Source: Anaeromicropila herbilytica (GTDB taxonomy: Bacteria; Bacillota; Clostridia; Lachnospirales; Lachnospiraceae). From it: DNA of 64,000 nt. Below are positions 1 to 9,673 of this stretch, piece after piece. The notes under the pieces were generated by a model. The model made no database searches, had not been told where the DNA came from, and saw only the letters and a list, made by a program, of their open reading frames with translations. Every line of letters starts with the position of its first letter. The stretch's first letter is position 1. The stretch covers positions 1,660,001-1,724,000 of the forward strand of contig NZ_AP024169.1 of the NCBI RefSeq assembly GCF_016591975.1, given 5' to 3'. A program made the translations under genes and the position numbers.

Positions 1-22
1 TTCACAAACTCGTCAAAGTACG

Positions 23-112
23 GGCGATGTAAATTTTTCAATCATGGTAATTAATATACTTTTTCGCCTGAATTTATAAAGTATAATATAGATTTTATAC
101 TGGGAATTATGA
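23..112. repeat. Dispersed ~90-bp repeat, copy 1
   Basis: The stretch starting GGCGATGTAAA is closely similar to segments starting at 46365 and 48367. The shared core reads TTTCAATCATGGTAAT and is followed by an AT-rich tail with TATAATATAGATT-like sequence. All three copies are in the same orientation and lie between genes. I do not recognise the family and see no coding content. It may be a regulatory cassette or the end of a mobile element. Confidence 0.6.
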
Positions 113-162
113 TTTGTTATTGAAAAATAAGTTGGAAAATTAAATATGCTAGTAAGAAATAT

Positions 163-197
163 AAAGTAGCTTTTCACAGAAAAAGGCTACTTTTTTT
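163..197 (+). terminator. Rho-independent terminator
   Basis: An 8-bp stem AAAGTAGC/GCTACTTT, extended by TTTT/AAAA pairing, is followed by a run of seven T. It would end a transcript entering from upstream of the window, because no gene is visible in the first 160 bases. Confidence 0.65.
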
Positions 198-243
198 GTG
201 CTATTTTCTGAATAGTCGGGACAAAATATGTATGTTATAATTA

Positions 244-281
244 AGGAAACTAGGAAACTAAAAATAGTTTTCTAGTTTCCT
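244..281. repeat. Inverted repeat hairpin
   Basis: A 16-bp stem (AGGAAACTAGGAAACT against its near-perfect complement, one mismatch) surrounds a 6-base A-rich loop. No T-run follows, so a terminator role is unlikely. It could be an operator for the downstream TetR gene. Confidence 0.4.
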
Positions 282-360
282 ATATAAAGGAAATATTGCT
301 TAAAGTCCAATAGGTAAATGTAAAAAATGTTTAAAATAGAATGTTTTTGTTTACTGTTAG

Positions 361-607
361 GATTAGAGTCAAAAAGCCTTTCTCAATCTATATTGTGTAT
401 ATTGTTGTATAATTATTAATTTTGGCGTAATCCGGCTGAAAACATTGTTTATATTTTGTCAAGACTCAAAGTGAAAATAGGAACGTGAGTGAGTATTTTT
501 GCTTGTTTTGAGTCATGTAAAAAATATAATGTTTGAAGGAAAGGTAGCCCAAATTCATAATTGTACAGCAATATACACTCAATAAACTTCAATAAGGCTT
601 TTGTCCC
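361..607. repeat. Palindromic MITE-like element, copy 1
   Basis: Long imperfect terminal arms pair across about 60 bp: the left arm runs from GATTAGAGTC to ATTAATTTTGGC and the right arm from CAAATTCATAATTG to AAGGCTTTTG. The middle (451-492) contains a 42-base core that occurs exactly, in reverse orientation, at 3864-3905. There is no transposase. The element supplies the region just upstream of the TetR gene, and its right arm contains a spurious TTG start for that frame. Confidence 0.7.
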
Positions 608-647
608 CATTAATTCTATTAGCTATCTAAAGCAGAAAGGATTTGTA

Positions 648-1208
648 ATGAAAGAACAAATATTTGAAGTAGCAATAGGGCAGTTCAATGAAAAAGGATT
701 AAAGTTTACTATGGATGATATCGCGAGAGAACTTTCCATGAGTAAAAAGACATTATATACAGTTTTTAAAAATAAAGATGCACTTTTTTACGAAATGGTT
801 GATTATTATTTTGGTCAAATCAAAGAGGCAGAAAGACAAATATTAGAAAATAAAGAATTAGATATTATCCAGAAGATTCATCGAATCATGATCGTGCTTC
901 CAGAAAGATATAAGAGTATCGATTTACGCCAGCTTTATCTTATGAAAGAAAAATATCCTAAGATATATCAAAAGGTAGCAAAGCGAATTGAAAATGATTG
1001 GGAACCAACCATTGAATTATTAAAGCAAGCAATGGTTGAAAAAAGAATAAGACCAATTAATATCACAGTACTAAAGGTGATGATAGAGGCAACAATGGAA
1101 CATTTTTTACAGGGTTCGGATCTAATTGATAATAATCTAGCATATGAAGAAGCGCTAGAGGAAATGATGCAGATTATTATGAAAGGCATTGTTGTAATAC
1201 ACAATTAA
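648..1208 (+). CDS. TetR/AcrR family transcriptional regulator
   Basis: This 186-aa protein starts with a TetR_N helix-turn-helix. Residues about 5-50 contain TMDDIARELSMSKKTLYTVF, the typical TetR recognition segment, and the remainder is a helical ligand/dimer domain. The frame is open upstream to a TTG at 561, but that part lies inside the MITE arm. ATG 648 has an AAAGG ribosome-binding site at 636-640, so it is chosen. The GH2 hydrolase gene starts 63 bp downstream on the same strand, so the protein probably controls the hydrolase and perhaps the transporter and GH36 genes after it. The ligand is unknown. Confidence 0.9.
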   Translation: MKEQIFEVAIGQFNEKGLKFTMDDIARELSMSKKTLYTVFKNKDALFYEMVDYYFGQIKEAERQILENKELDIIQKIHRIMIVLPERYKSIDLRQLYLMKEKYPKIYQKVAKRIENDWEPTIELLKQAMVEKRIRPINITVLKVMIEATMEHFLQGSDLIDNNLAYEEALEEMMQIIMKGIVVIHN

Positions 1209-1271
1209 GGTTAAGAGAGGCTTTTGACTTTCTAAGCCTTAATAATAAGATCAAGAGAAAGGTATTAACTT

Positions 1272-3710
1272 ATGAGACTATATTGGAATGAAGATTGGGG
1301 ATACACTCCTATATTTACTGAGAAATTATTTGATCCATCCTACGGGAAAGGAATAATAGAAGTAGTTCGATTACCACACAGTAATGTTACAATGCCTTAT
1401 CATTATTTTGATGAGACCTGTTATCAAATAATATCAGGATATCGAAAAGTATTTTTTGCTGAGGAAGCATGGAAGAAGAAAAAAATATTTATCACATTTG
1501 AGGGCGTTGCACATGTAGCAACTATTTATCTAAATGGAACACAAATTGCTGAACATAAAGGTGGATATACAGCATTTACGGTGGATCTATCAGATCATAT
1601 ACGTTTCGGGGAAGTGAATGTATTAGTGGTTCAGGTTGATAGTAGAGAATCTCTTAATATACCTCCTTTTGGAAATGTGATTGATTACATGACATACGGT
1701 GGAATCTACCGACAAGTATATCTTGAGGTTAAAGAAAATGTATATATTGAGGATGTCTTTGTAAAAACAAAAGATAATCTGCAAGAAAGAAAAAGATTAA
1801 ATACACAAGTTACCATAAGCAGTCAAAAGGAGGTATCGGTTAAACAAGTACTTATGGATGTAACGAAGTTAGAGGAACTTTCAATGGAGGAGCTTCTATC
1901 AATAGAGGTTACTGACCCTAGACTACATGTTATGGGAAAGGCATCGCTTGATTCGGTTGCTTCTTCTGCGATTGATATTCAGATGCAGGATTTATGTGTT
2001 AAGTTATGGAGCCCAGAACAACCTAAGCTGTATGTACTTAGAACAGAAGTATATGTTGGAGAAACAAAAGTTGACTCTAAAGTAACTCGTATCGCTTTTC
2101 GAGAAGCAAGATTTGCAAAAGATGGATTTTATCTCAATGGTAGCAAATATAAAATTCGAGGATTAAACAGACATCAAAGTTATCCATATGTAGGATATGC
2201 AATGCCAAGTAGTGCGCAGATTAACGATGTACATATTCTGAAACATGAATTGCATGTGAATGCAGTAAGAACCTCTCACTATCCTCAAGATCAGGCTTTC
2301 TTGGATGCTTGCGATGAGCAAGGATTATTAGTATTTACCGAGCTCCCAGGGTGGCAACATATTGGAGATGAAGCTTGGAAAGAAGTTGCAGTTGATAGCT
2401 TAAAAGAGATGATATTACAGAATCGAAATCATCCATCTATTATTCTATGGGGTGTTCGCATTAATGAATCACAAGATGATGATGCTTTCTATGAGAAGAC
2501 AAATGCACTTGCACATGAACTTGATCCAACAAGACAGACGGGTGGAGTTAGATTTCTTCAAAAAAGTAATCTATTAGAAGATGTCTATACCTATAATGAT
2601 TTCTTACATAACGGAACAAATCCAGGGGTTGAGGAAAAGAAGAAAGTTACTCCAGACGAGAATAAAGGATATCTAATCTCAGAATATAATGGTCATATGT
2701 TTCCAACGAAAGCTTTCGATGGTGAAGAACATCGATTAGAACATGCCCTACGTCATGCACGAGTAGTGGATGCATACTATGGCCAACATGATATTGCTGG
2801 CGGATTTGCTTGGTGTATGTTTGACTACAATACGCATCAAGACTTTGGAAGTGGAGATCGTATCTGCTATCACGGAGTACTTGATATGTTTCGTAATCCA
2901 AAACTTGCAGCAGCAGTTTATTCAAGTCAAAGTGATGAGGATGTAGTGTTAGAGATTAGCTCCTCCATGGATATCGGTGAGCATCCAGCTTGTAATATAG
3001 GAACTGTTTATGCATTTACCAATGCAGATAGTGTTAGAGTATATAAGAATGATGAGTATGTAAGAGAATTCTATCCAGATAGAGAGATGTACCATAACAT
3101 GCCTCATCCACCAATTCTAATTGATGACTTTGTAGGAGAGCTTATGGAAAAAGGAGAAGGTTTTTCAAAAAGTTCATCCGATCAGATTAAAGAGGTATTA
3201 TTTGCAGTAACAAAGTATGGACAGAATAGCTTGCCATTTTCTTATAAATTAAAAATGTTAAAAGTTATGCTTAAAAATAAGCTGAAAGTGGAAGATGGTA
3301 TCAACCTTTATTACAAATATATTGGTAATTGGGGTGGTAAAGTTACAAGATATCGTTTTGAAGCAATGAAAGATGGAAAAGTAGTTAAGACAGTAATCAA
3401 AGAGCCAGTTACCAAACTTGAGTTAGCTGCGAAGGTAGATAAGACAATTCTAACACCAGGTGCTACTTATGATGTGTCAACGGTAAGATTACAGATGAAA
3501 GACCAGAATGGTAATCAATTACCTTATTATCAAGAACCACTCATGTTAAAAGTGTCGGGACCTTTAGAAATCATAGGGCCAAAGATAATTAGTTTAAAAG
3601 GTGGTATGGGAGGTACTTTCATCAAAACTACAGGAGAACCAGGAGAAGGAACTCTTTCCATCTATGGTGAGAAGATTGAAAAGGTTGAAATAGCTTATCA
3701 AATAAAATAA
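1272..3710 (+). CDS. Glycoside hydrolase family 2 (beta-galactosidase/beta-glucuronidase type)
   Basis: This 812-aa enzyme has the GH2 order: N-terminal jelly-roll sugar-binding domain (about 1-155), immunoglobulin-like domain (about 160-275), TIM barrel (about 280-600) and a C-terminal beta region. The general acid/base is probably Glu399 in INES and the nucleophile Glu471 in SEYNGH. There is no signal peptide, so it should act in the cytoplasm on imported beta-linked glycosides. AAAGG lies 9 bp before the ATG. Substrate specificity cannot be read directly. The neighbouring alpha-galactosidase suggests a galactose-containing glycan, but beta-glucuronidase or beta-mannosidase activity is not excluded. 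Confidence 0.88.
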   Translation: MRLYWNEDWGYTPIFTEKLFDPSYGKGIIEVVRLPHSNVTMPYHYFDETCYQIISGYRKVFFAEEAWKKKKIFITFEGVAHVATIYLNGTQIAEHKGGYTAFTVDLSDHIRFGEVNVLVVQVDSRESLNIPPFGNVIDYMTYGGIYRQVYLEVKENVYIEDVFVKTKDNLQERKRLNTQVTISSQKEVSVKQVLMDVTKLEELSMEELLSIEVTDPRLHVMGKASLDSVASSAIDIQMQDLCVKLWSPEQPKLYVLRTEVYVGETKVDSKVTRIAFREARFAKDGFYLNGSKYKIRGLNRHQSYPYVGYAMPSSAQINDVHILKHELHVNAVRTSHYPQDQAFLDACDEQGLLVFTELPGWQHIGDEAWKEVAVDSLKEMILQNRNHPSIILWGVRINESQDDDAFYEKTNALAHELDPTRQTGGVRFLQKSNLLEDVYTYNDFLHNGTNPGVEEKKKVTPDENKGYLISEYNGHMFPTKAFDGEEHRLEHALRHARVVDAYYGQHDIAGGFAWCMFDYNTHQDFGSGDRICYHGVLDMFRNPKLAAAVYSSQSDEDVVLEISSSMDIGEHPACNIGTVYAFTNADSVRVYKNDEYVREFYPDREMYHNMPHPPILIDDFVGELMEKGEGFSKSSSDQIKEVLFAVTKYGQNSLPFSYKLKMLKVMLKNKLKVEDGINLYYKYIGNWGGKVTRYRFEAMKDGKVVKTVIKEPVTKLELAAKVDKTILTPGATYDVSTVRLQMKDQNGNQLPYYQEPLMLKVSGPLEIIGPKIISLKGGMGGTFIKTTGEPGEGTLSIYGEKIEKVEIAYQIK

Positions 3711-3725
3711 TAAAGCTAACGATTG

Positions 3726-4071
3726 GATTAGAGTAGTCAAAAGCCTTATTTAGTTTATTGAGTGTATATCGCTGTATCATTATGAATTTTGGCTACCTTT
3801 CCTTCAAGTAACATATTTTTAACAAGCCTCAGACCAAGCGACAAGTTTATGTATAAACTTTAGTCACTCACGTTCCTATTTTCACTTTGAGTCTTGACAA
3901 AATATAAACGTTACTTTCAGCTGGACTACGCCCAAATTCATAATGTAGTGCAGTAATTTCACTTGCTTGCAAGGGTGAAATCACAAACGTTGAGAGTGAA
4001 AGTGTTTTTCTTTCACTCTTGTACATCAATATACACAATATTAGTTATGAAAGACTTTTGAAACTCTAATC
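3726..4071. repeat. Palindromic MITE-like element, copy 2
   Basis: The 346-bp element has complementary ends (GATTAGAG...CTCTAATC) and arms related to copy 1 and to the copy at 59666. The interior carries the 42-base core of copy 1 in inverted orientation (3864-3905) plus two smaller hairpins near 3953-3985 and 3991-4020. No open reading frame is present. It separates the GH2 gene from the transporter and could attenuate or end GH2 transcription through its hairpins. Confidence 0.72.
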
Positions 4072-4123
4072 GCGATAGCTTATTAATTATATGAAAATAC
4101 ACAATCAGAAGGGATGACGCTAT

Positions 4124-5536
4124 ATGGGTTTATCAAATAAAGTAAAAATATCTTATGGGATTGGTGCAGTTGGTAAAGATATGGTATATGCATTAGTTTC
4201 AGGGTTTCTAATGTACTACTACAATACAGTGTTAGGGGTTAGCGCAACATTTATAGGAGTCTTATTTATGGGAGCAAGGCTGTTTGATGCGTTTATTGAT
4301 CCTTTTATGGGAATCATTGTTGAGAAGACAAATACAAGACTTGGTAAGTTTAGACCTTGGATTCTAGGGGGAACGTTAACCAATGCGGTTGTATTGATTC
4401 TAATGTTCTCTGTGCCAAAAGCACTTCATGGTAATCCATTGTTAGTGTATATATCAATCGCTTATGTTATATGGGGAACGACTTATACGACAATGGATAT
4501 TCCATATTGGTCTATGATTCCTGCAATCACGGAATCTGGTAAAGATAGAGAGCATATGTCAGTAATTGCTCGTAGCTTTGCTGGTATAGGAGCAGCAGTA
4601 CCTACAGCACTTACCATGGCATTAGTTCCTGTATTAGGAAATGGAAGTGAAAGAAAAGGTTTTCAAGTCTTTGCAGTAGGTGTCGCATTAATTTTCGTAA
4701 CAGCAACAGTAGTTACTGTGATTCACGTAAAAGAAAAAATGAAAATCAATCAAAAGAGTGTAAGTGTTAAGGAAATGCTTTCTTCTCTAATTAAAAATGA
4801 CCAAGCATTAATTGTCGTAGTGGCAATTGTAATGTTTAATGCATCTTTATATCTAACCCAACAACTTGCAGTATATTTCTTTAAGTATGATATTGGAAAT
4901 GCAGGTCTATATGGAGTATTTGGAATGGTTGGAGGAGCTGCTCAGATACTTTCTATGATGAGCTTACCATTACTTCGTAAGAAATATGAGTGCAAAAAAA
5001 TATTAGTTGGGGCAATTGTAACCGCTTTAATCGGTTATGGAATGTTATTTTTACTTGGCACATTTAATATAACCAATCTATTCTTATTATGTATTGCAGC
5101 AGTGATTATCTTCTTAGGATTTGGTCTTGCAACGGTATTAACAACAATATTCCTAGCGGATACAATTGATTATGGTGAATGGAAGAATCATAGTAGAAAT
5201 GAAAGCGTTATATTCTCATTACAGATCTTTGTAGTAAAATTAGCGTCTGCGATATCCGTATTAATTGCAGGAATTGGACTTGATGTTATTAAATTAAATG
5301 TACATAAAAAGGTGCAAACAGCAGAGACTCTATTCGGCTTACGACTTATCATGTTGGTAATCCCTGTAATTGGCCTCGTGCTATCCATAATGTTCTTTGT
5401 GAAAAAGTATAAATTAAGTGAAACAAGGTTAAAAGAAATAACAGAAGAATTGCACATCAGAAGAAATGATGACAAGAATCCTACAAAAGAAAATGAGTCA
5501 ATGAATATGAATGAGGAAATGAGCTATGATATCTAG
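4124..5536 (+). CDS. GPH-family sugar:cation symporter (MFS fold)
   Basis: This 470-aa membrane protein has about twelve hydrophobic segments. It shows the glycoside-pentoside-hexuronide (MelB/UidB) signatures near the N-terminus: KISYGIGAVGKD, then DAFIDPFMG and LGKFRPW in the first cytoplasmic loop. Members import disaccharides or glycosides together with H+ or Na+. The C-terminal tail (about 450-470) is polar. The next gene overlaps it by 11 bp, so transport and GH36 hydrolysis are translationally coupled. The likely substrate is an alpha-galactoside such as melibiose. This is inferred from the partner enzyme. Confidence 0.9.
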   Translation: MGLSNKVKISYGIGAVGKDMVYALVSGFLMYYYNTVLGVSATFIGVLFMGARLFDAFIDPFMGIIVEKTNTRLGKFRPWILGGTLTNAVVLILMFSVPKALHGNPLLVYISIAYVIWGTTYTTMDIPYWSMIPAITESGKDREHMSVIARSFAGIGAAVPTALTMALVPVLGNGSERKGFQVFAVGVALIFVTATVVTVIHVKEKMKINQKSVSVKEMLSSLIKNDQALIVVVAIVMFNASLYLTQQLAVYFFKYDIGNAGLYGVFGMVGGAAQILSMMSLPLLRKKYECKKILVGAIVTALIGYGMLFLLGTFNITNLFLLCIAAVIIFLGFGLATVLTTIFLADTIDYGEWKNHSRNESVIFSLQIFVVKLASAISVLIAGIGLDVIKLNVHKKVQTAETLFGLRLIMLVIPVIGLVLSIMFFVKKYKLSETRLKEITEELHIRRNDDKNPTKENESMNMNEEMSYDI

Positions 5537-7916
5537 AAATAATAACTATTTTTTATTTGATACAAATCATACAACCTATGCTTTTCGTGTTATGGAATCT
5601 GGACAATTAGAACATATTTACTATGGCAATAGACTAAACATTGATATGAAACAAGAGAATATGAATCGCATCTTTGAGCCATTCATTGAAAAGAAAAAAT
5701 TTCTACTTGGTAACTCCATCAGCTATTCGAAAGAACAGGATAAGATTGGACTAGAAGATCTATGTCTTGAGATGTCTTCTTATGGAAAAGGGGATATTCG
5801 AGAACCTTTCATTGAAATTGTATATCCAGATGGAAGCTGTACCAGTGACTTTATATTTGAATCCGCTTCTATAAGAAAATGGAAGGATTCCCTTAAGACG
5901 TTACCTTCTTCTTATGCCTACGAGAAACAAGTAGAGGAATTAAATATCGTATTAAAAGAACGTAATCATGATCTGAGATTACATCTTAATTATTCTGTAT
6001 ATCCAGAGTGCGATGTTATTGTCAGAAGTTCGAAGCTAATCAATGGAATGAATGATGTGGTCAAGGTTAAAAGGCTAATGAGTACGCAACTTGATTTTGA
6101 AGATAGTGGTTTTGTATTTACTAGTTTTACTGGAGCTTGGATAAGAGAAATGAATAGAAGTGATCATACAGTAACGAGCGGGATTCATGTCAATCAGACC
6201 ATGGCAGGATTTAGTAGTAGTAGAGCCAATCCATTTGTTATGATTAGTTCACCAGATACAACGGAAAGTTATGGAGATTGCTATGCCTGTAACCTAATCT
6301 ATAGTGGCAATCACTACGAGGCACTCGAAGTGAATCCTTATGGGAAAAGTCGTTTTGTCAGTGGGATTAATCCAAGGGGATTCCTGTGGAAACTTAACCC
6401 AGACGATGAATTTGAAGCGCCAGAAGCAGTTATGACCTACTCCTCTCATGGATGGGAAGAATTAAGCCATCGAATGCATGAATTCGTACGAGAACATATT
6501 GTTAGAGGTGAATGGAAATACAAAGAGCGCCCTGTCTTATTAAATAGTTGGGAAGCTGCCTATTTTGACTTTAATGAAAGTAAACTTCTAAAATTAGCAA
6601 AAAGTGCAAAAGATCTAGGTGTTGAACTATTTGTCATGGATGATGGATGGTTTGGTAAGAGGGATAATGATACTTCCTCTCTCGGTGACTGGAACGTGAA
6701 TAAGAAGAAGCTACCGGGTGGAATTAAGGGAATCGCAGATAAGGTAAATGCGTTAGGACTTGATTTTGGAATCTGGGTAGAACCTGAGATGGTGAATGAA
6801 GATAGTAACTGCTATAGAGAGCATCCAGATTGGGCAGTTAAGATACCAGGACAAGATCATAGCCTTGGAAGAAATCAGATGTTTCTTGACCTTACAAGAA
6901 AAGAAGTAAGAGAGTATGTGATTGATTCCATGACGAATGTATTTGCAGATGGAAATATCTCTTATGTAAAATGGGATATGAACCGAATCTTCTCCGATGC
7001 TTATTCTGTAGGTCTTCCAGCAGAATGTCAAGGAGAATTCTATCACCGATATGTGCTTGGATTATATGAAGTTATCAGTACATTAGTAGAACGATTTCCA
7101 AAGGTACTATTTGAAGGCTGTGCCTCTGGAGGTAATCGATTCGATCTTGGAATGTTATGCTATATGCCACAGATATGGGCAAGTGATAACACGGATGCGA
7201 TTTGTAGAATGACCATCCAGCAAGGTTACAGTTATGGATATCCGCTTTCTGTTATCAGTGCTCATGTATCAGATGTTCCGAATCACCAGACCTTACGAAA
7301 GACTCCGCTATCTACTAGATATCATGTTGCTTGCTACGGCATCTTAGGATATGAGTGTAATCTAACGGAATTATCGAAGGATGATCAAAATGTGATTAGA
7401 GAGCAAATTAGTATTTATAAAGAATGGCGTAAGGTATTTCAATTCGGTGACTTCTATCGTATTAAAGATGGTAGTGTAATAGATCAGCATAAGAACCCAA
7501 CGGGATCTTATCAGTGGCTTAGTGTCTCTAAGGATAAGAATAAAGCTGTTCTGATGGACTTTCAATCAAGGGTTATACCGAATCTTGTCTATAATAAAGT
7601 TCATACAAGAGGATTGGCAGAGGAGAAAGAGTATCATTTCTATAATATTGCTAAGAAGATTAATATTAAAGAATTTGGCGATCTTGTGAATACGGTATCT
7701 CCAATTCATATTAAAAAGGAATCCATAACTCAGCATGTGGTATCAAAGTTCGTTAAGTTAGACGAAGAAAAAGAAGATTATATTATACAAGGAGTCAACT
7801 TAAACCGTCTTGGAGTCAGATTAAAGCAATCCTTCGGCGCAACTGGATATAACGATCAGGTTCGGTATTACCCTGACTATGCGACTAGGATGTACTTTAT
7901 GGAGAGCGTGGAATAA
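5526..7916 (+). CDS. GH36 alpha-galactosidase
   Basis: This 796-aa protein has the clan-D layout: N-terminal beta-sandwich, TIM barrel from about residue 330 and a small C-terminal domain. The nucleophile is Asp484 in KWDMNR and the acid/base Asp554 in WASDNTDA. The 70-residue gap between them matches bacterial AgaA-type enzymes. It releases terminal alpha-1,6-galactose from melibiose or raffinose-series sugars. There is no signal peptide, so it is cytoplasmic. The start overlaps the symporter gene, and GAGG lies 8 bp before the ATG. A strong terminator follows at 7935. Confidence 0.94.
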   Translation: MISRNNNYFLFDTNHTTYAFRVMESGQLEHIYYGNRLNIDMKQENMNRIFEPFIEKKKFLLGNSISYSKEQDKIGLEDLCLEMSSYGKGDIREPFIEIVYPDGSCTSDFIFESASIRKWKDSLKTLPSSYAYEKQVEELNIVLKERNHDLRLHLNYSVYPECDVIVRSSKLINGMNDVVKVKRLMSTQLDFEDSGFVFTSFTGAWIREMNRSDHTVTSGIHVNQTMAGFSSSRANPFVMISSPDTTESYGDCYACNLIYSGNHYEALEVNPYGKSRFVSGINPRGFLWKLNPDDEFEAPEAVMTYSSHGWEELSHRMHEFVREHIVRGEWKYKERPVLLNSWEAAYFDFNESKLLKLAKSAKDLGVELFVMDDGWFGKRDNDTSSLGDWNVNKKKLPGGIKGIADKVNALGLDFGIWVEPEMVNEDSNCYREHPDWAVKIPGQDHSLGRNQMFLDLTRKEVREYVIDSMTNVFADGNISYVKWDMNRIFSDAYSVGLPAECQGEFYHRYVLGLYEVISTLVERFPKVLFEGCASGGNRFDLGMLCYMPQIWASDNTDAICRMTIQQGYSYGYPLSVISAHVSDVPNHQTLRKTPLSTRYHVACYGILGYECNLTELSKDDQNVIREQISIYKEWRKVFQFGDFYRIKDGSVIDQHKNPTGSYQWLSVSKDKNKAVLMDFQSRVIPNLVYNKVHTRGLAEEKEYHFYNIAKKINIKEFGDLVNTVSPIHIKKESITQHVVSKFVKLDEEKEDYIIQGVNLNRLGVRLKQSFGATGYNDQVRYYPDYATRMYFMESVE

Positions 7917-7934
7917 ATAATGTAATGCTTAATT

Positions 7935-7991
7935 AAAAAGAGAATTCATATCAATGTCTTTCGGAAAGATATTAATGTGAATTCTCTTTTT
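7935..7991 (+). terminator. Rho-independent terminator after the GH36 gene
   Basis: A 14-bp perfect outer stem (AAAAAGAGAATTCA with its complement) continues into an inner near-perfect stem capped by TTTCGGAAA. The complement ends in TTTTT. It ends the symporter-GH36 transcript. Confidence 0.85.
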
Positions 7992-8068
7992 ATTCGTTAA
8001 ACTAGATTACTATAAATATAATATAGAGTATAATTAATGATATAAGAAGGAAAAAAGTGTAATTTAAA

Positions 8069-8650
8069 ATGGTGTTGAAGGGAGTATGGATAGTGAAGAA
8101 ATCTAACAAGATAATATCACTAATTATTTTTGGTGTTATTATAATTTTAATATTACGTGAGAATAGTCTATATTTCACACTGAAAATGGCTGGGTACAAC
8201 ACCAATCAGATGTATATTATAGAGCATAGTTTCAATAGTGAGAAGAAAGAGTTTCAAGTTATAGAAACAAAATCAAAAAAACATAAAATAAATTTAGTTA
8301 TAGTATGTAAAAATCATATAGGCTTTTGGAATATTGTACAATCAAAATATGCTACTAATAATAATGATCTAGTAAAAGTAGGCTGGATTAAAAAGGGAGG
8401 ATTTCGATGGTATTCAAGAACAAATAATGCTACTTTTTAAAATGAGTGGCACTTAATTTATTGTGGAAATAATGCTTCAAAGCTTATAGAAATTCATTCT
8501 CGGCAGATACCCAAGAATATAACAATTAATATACAACAGCATGGTAAATTATATTGGATACATATTATTTCCTGTGGTAATACAGATATACTTAATAGCA
8601 TTAATATTCAAAAATTATTGTTAGAAAATAACTGTATTTCAAATAAATAA
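8069..8650 (+). pseudogene. Small membrane-anchored protein gene interrupted by an in-frame TAA
   Basis: The frame starts at ATG 8069 (or GTG 8093) and encodes a hydrophobic segment at about residues 15-30, followed by a basic soluble region. A TAA at 8438-8440 gives a 123-aa product. The same frame then stays open for 69 further codons to a TAA at 8648, with normal-looking composition. Read through, the product would be 193 aa, so a single-base nonsense change (for example TAT or TAC to TAA) is the simplest explanation. I do not recognise the family. A functional 123-aa protein is still possible. Confidence 0.5.
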
Positions 8651-8821
8651 TTACAACAATTTATTCTTGATTAAAGTACTAAAAATATGGAACCACATGG
8701 AAAGAAATTACTCTCGATAGAATACCTATTATTTTATGGATGAAATTGTTATAATAGAAATAAAGAATAGCTACATTATTAGGTAAACCATCATTAGAGA
8801 ATAAGAACAAGGAGAATAGCT

Positions 8822-9655
8822 ATGAATCAGGATAAATCAAAGCAAACAAATAGAAAGAGACAAGATGTTATTGTTAAGCAATTGAAGATAATAGAAAAGC
8901 AAGAACAGAAATTATTAAGTCCAGAGGAAAAAGGATTTATAAAGGCAAAGATTAGCTTAGCAACCGAGAATATAGAGAATCTAATTCCAAATAAACTAAA
9001 ATCAACTCTGAATCTAGCTTTTTATAAAGGCTTTCAACTAATCTTTGAAAAGGGAAATGCCTACATTGAGAAGACCTATAACAAAGACAAGATTCAATTG
9101 GAATATGACCTAAATAACTATGCAGTTGATAAATCAAGAAGCAACCGTTATATAAAGAAATTGGATAAGCAATCATCCCAATCAAAATTATTTAATTCAT
9201 CTCTTGCAGCCATCGAAGGTGGTGTGTTAGGAGTATTAGGAATTGGGCTTCCTGACATCCCATTATTTATTGCAGTGGTAATCAAGAGTATTAATGAGGT
9301 TGCATTGAGTTATGGATATAGTTATAACACGGATGAAGAGAAATGTTATATTCTAACATTAATCGGTGCTGCAATATCGAAAGAGGATAAGAAGAAGGAA
9401 TGGAACAAAAAAGTTGATCAATTAAGCGCACAAATGGATAATCATGTGAACGTAGAGATAAATCTAGAAGAGCAAATGAAGAAAACAGCTGAAGTGCTTT
9501 CCGAAGCAATATTGACAGCAAAATTTATTCAAGGTATTCCCCTAGTTGGAGTTATTGGCGGCGCTGTTAATCATACCGTGATTCGAAAGATTGGAAAGTA
9601 TGCATCGCTAAAGTATAAGAAGAGGTATCTTCTTCAAAAATTAGAGGATAGATAA
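8822..9655 (+). CDS. EcsC family protein
   Basis: This 277-aa protein has a charged N-terminus, then the EcsC-type core. A hydrophobic glycine-rich segment (AAIEGGVLGVLGIGLPDIP, about 128-146) is followed by a helical region. A second glycine-rich hydrophobic patch (about 236-250, GIPLVGVIGGAVNH) lies near the C-terminus. EcsC is named from the B. subtilis ecsABC operon and its biochemical role is not settled. AAGGAG lies 7 bp before the ATG. The gene stands alone, with no ecsAB neighbours. Confidence 0.8.
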   Translation: MNQDKSKQTNRKRQDVIVKQLKIIEKQEQKLLSPEEKGFIKAKISLATENIENLIPNKLKSTLNLAFYKGFQLIFEKGNAYIEKTYNKDKIQLEYDLNNYAVDKSRSNRYIKKLDKQSSQSKLFNSSLAAIEGGVLGVLGIGLPDIPLFIAVVIKSINEVALSYGYSYNTDEEKCYILTLIGAAISKEDKKKEWNKKVDQLSAQMDNHVNVEINLEEQMKKTAEVLSEAILTAKFIQGIPLVGVIGGAVNHTVIRKIGKYASLKYKKRYLLQKLEDR

Positions 9656-9673
9656 TTTTTATCTAAAGGGGAC

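Noticed and set aside
561..647. N-terminal extension of the TetR regulator
   Set aside because: It lies within the MITE arm and starts with TTG without a ribosome-binding site. The ATG at 648 has one.
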